From Cheilinus undulatus (lineage: Eukaryota; Chordata; Actinopteri; Labriformes; Labridae): a DNA stretch of 64,000 bases. Location: contig NC_054886.1 of assembly GCF_018320785.1 (NCBI RefSeq), positions 10,601,207-10,665,206 of the forward strand, given 5' to 3'. Both the position numbers and the translations under genes were made by a program. Below are positions 62,836-64,000 of the stretch, in pieces. The number at the start of each line of letters is the position of its first letter. The first letter of the stretch is position 1. A model generated the notes under the pieces. The model was not told where the DNA came from, did no database searches, and saw nothing but the letters and a program-made list of their open reading frames with translations.

Positions 62836-64000
62836 AATAATTAATGATCTTGGACACACCTTGCACCATGAAGTTCTGGCTCCTGTTTTACAGACGGTTT
62901 CTCTTTTTATTTATTTATTTATTTTAATAATTTTTGTTCTTTTAAAGACATAAAATGTCAAAATGGTACCAAATGAAGAGCTGTTTGGGAGCTTAAAGAC
63001 CAGTTCTTATTACTAGCTTAGACAAATAATCCAGGTCTCTTAAAAAAAAAGCCACTATTACCATCACTCTGAGCGAAACCAGACAAACATCTAAAGCCAT
63101 GGCAGTCTTTCATGTGTAAGTACTGGCAAACAACCAATCCAGTTCAAATGAAGACATCCCAGACTACGTCTGTATGCAGTCTGAGCTATCAGATATTAAA
63201 CTGTTTTCACTGAGCCGTGTTCACACAGAGCATTACAGACTATTACCTTGGTGTTTGAATGTCTCAAACGAATAGAAAGTCCTGTTATTGGCTGTATAAG
63301 TGGGAGGTTGGACAGTGTGCATGAGTCTGCTTTTTTTCTGATTCAAATAAATTATCTAATGTTGCATGTGTAGGAATTGTGTATGACGACCGGTGGTTTA
63401 ATAAAGTACCAAAGCTTTAAGAAAAACCTTCCAGTCTTTGGTTGAATGCCATACTAAGGCTCCTATTTACTCTTAAAAAGAGTCTTTCACCAGCTTTTCA
63501 ACTTTCAAGGTCGTAAAGTATCTTTAAATTCCTATTTTTGCCTGTGAGAGGTTTTACGATTTATGTGGCACTTTGACTTAGACTTGTTTGTACTTTCTCC
63601 TCAGCTTTATGAGATATTTTGCCATCCCTTTTTGTGTGTTGATGAATTCACTGATGCTGAACTAAATTTAAAGTTCAGAATTATTTAATACATGACAAAA
63701 TAAAGGGAAAGGGTACACCATGCCAAGTTTTAGTCCAGGACTTAATAATGAATGGTTTCTTTTAGAGCCAATAAGAAAAAGGAAGACAGGGAAAAGCTGT
63801 TTATGATTTATATTTTTGACAGCTATGGGTTTGGCATGAAAATAGGGGAACTAGAATAAATAGATTTATACTCTTTTATATACATACATGAAAAATGAGA
63901 GCAATAAGGGAGGCATATATTAGACAGAAATCTAACTTTTCACCAATCGATAAATGGAGTCCAAATCCTGTACAATATGTGAATGGAATAATGCCAAGTT
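62836..64000. other. EML3 intron 9 continues, no features recognised
   Basis: AT-rich intron without recognised exon, so the next EML3 exon is outside the window. Confidence 0.4.

Overview
The window is nuclear DNA of a ray-finned fish, very probably a teleost. Both genes are split by GT-AG introns and encode vertebrate proteins, and the non-coding DNA is full of fish-type elements: Tc1-like and hAT-like DNA transposons, TTAA-flanked MITEs, an L2-type LINE, tRNA-headed SINEs and long AT-rich minisatellites. No operons, CRISPR arrays or bacterial signals occur. Only about 2.3 kb is recognisable coding sequence.

Two genes lie head to head. On the minus strand, 319-6758 holds a complete seven-exon ECSIT gene (452 codons plus stop), encoding the mitochondrial complex I assembly factor and Toll/BMP signalling adaptor. 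Its poly(A) signal is near 170 and a probable untranslated first exon is near 7.2 kb. On the plus strand, EML3 (echinoderm microtubule-associated protein-like 3) starts at 8477 and runs off the right edge. I could place nine coding exons by splice sites, reading frame and family similarity: 8477-8501, 43153-43329, 44222-44333, 44571-44755, 50312-50422, 51052-51080, 57839-57874, 59396-59516 and 59840-59989. They encode the N-terminal coiled coil, a TQT dynein-light-chain motif, a basic Ser-rich linker, the HELP motif and the start of the WD40 region. The remaining WD40 exons are outside the window. The 1.7 kb between the two start codons should act as a divergent promoter.

EML3 intron 1 is about 34.7 kb. 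It contains hAT-type elements, a Tc1 remnant split by a hAT element, a nearly full-length but frameshifted L2-type LINE (about 27.1-30.4 kb), and a 2.6-kb minisatellite of 22/24-bp units (31.46-34.06 kb) that is free of stops over long stretches in the three minus frames. Further minisatellites follow at 36.2-37.5, 39.2-40.5 and 42.3-43.1 kb. Later introns carry related minisatellite blocks at 45.4-46.1, 47.5-49.6, 52.4-52.6, 55.9-56.3, 58.1-59.1 and 62 kb. Two of the families recur at separate sites, one of them in both orientations.

The points most worth a second look are a U12-type (minor spliceosome) intron between the HELP exon and the next EML3 exon; an open, acidic read-through past the exon 4 donor that could make a short EML3 isoform; a Tc1-type MITE whose end may supply the branch point of ECSIT exon 2; a 22-bp perfect palindrome at the LINE 5' end; and a duplicated minisatellite block in which one copy preserves the empty site of a TTAA MITE. 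I found no convincing new defence, metabolic or signalling system.
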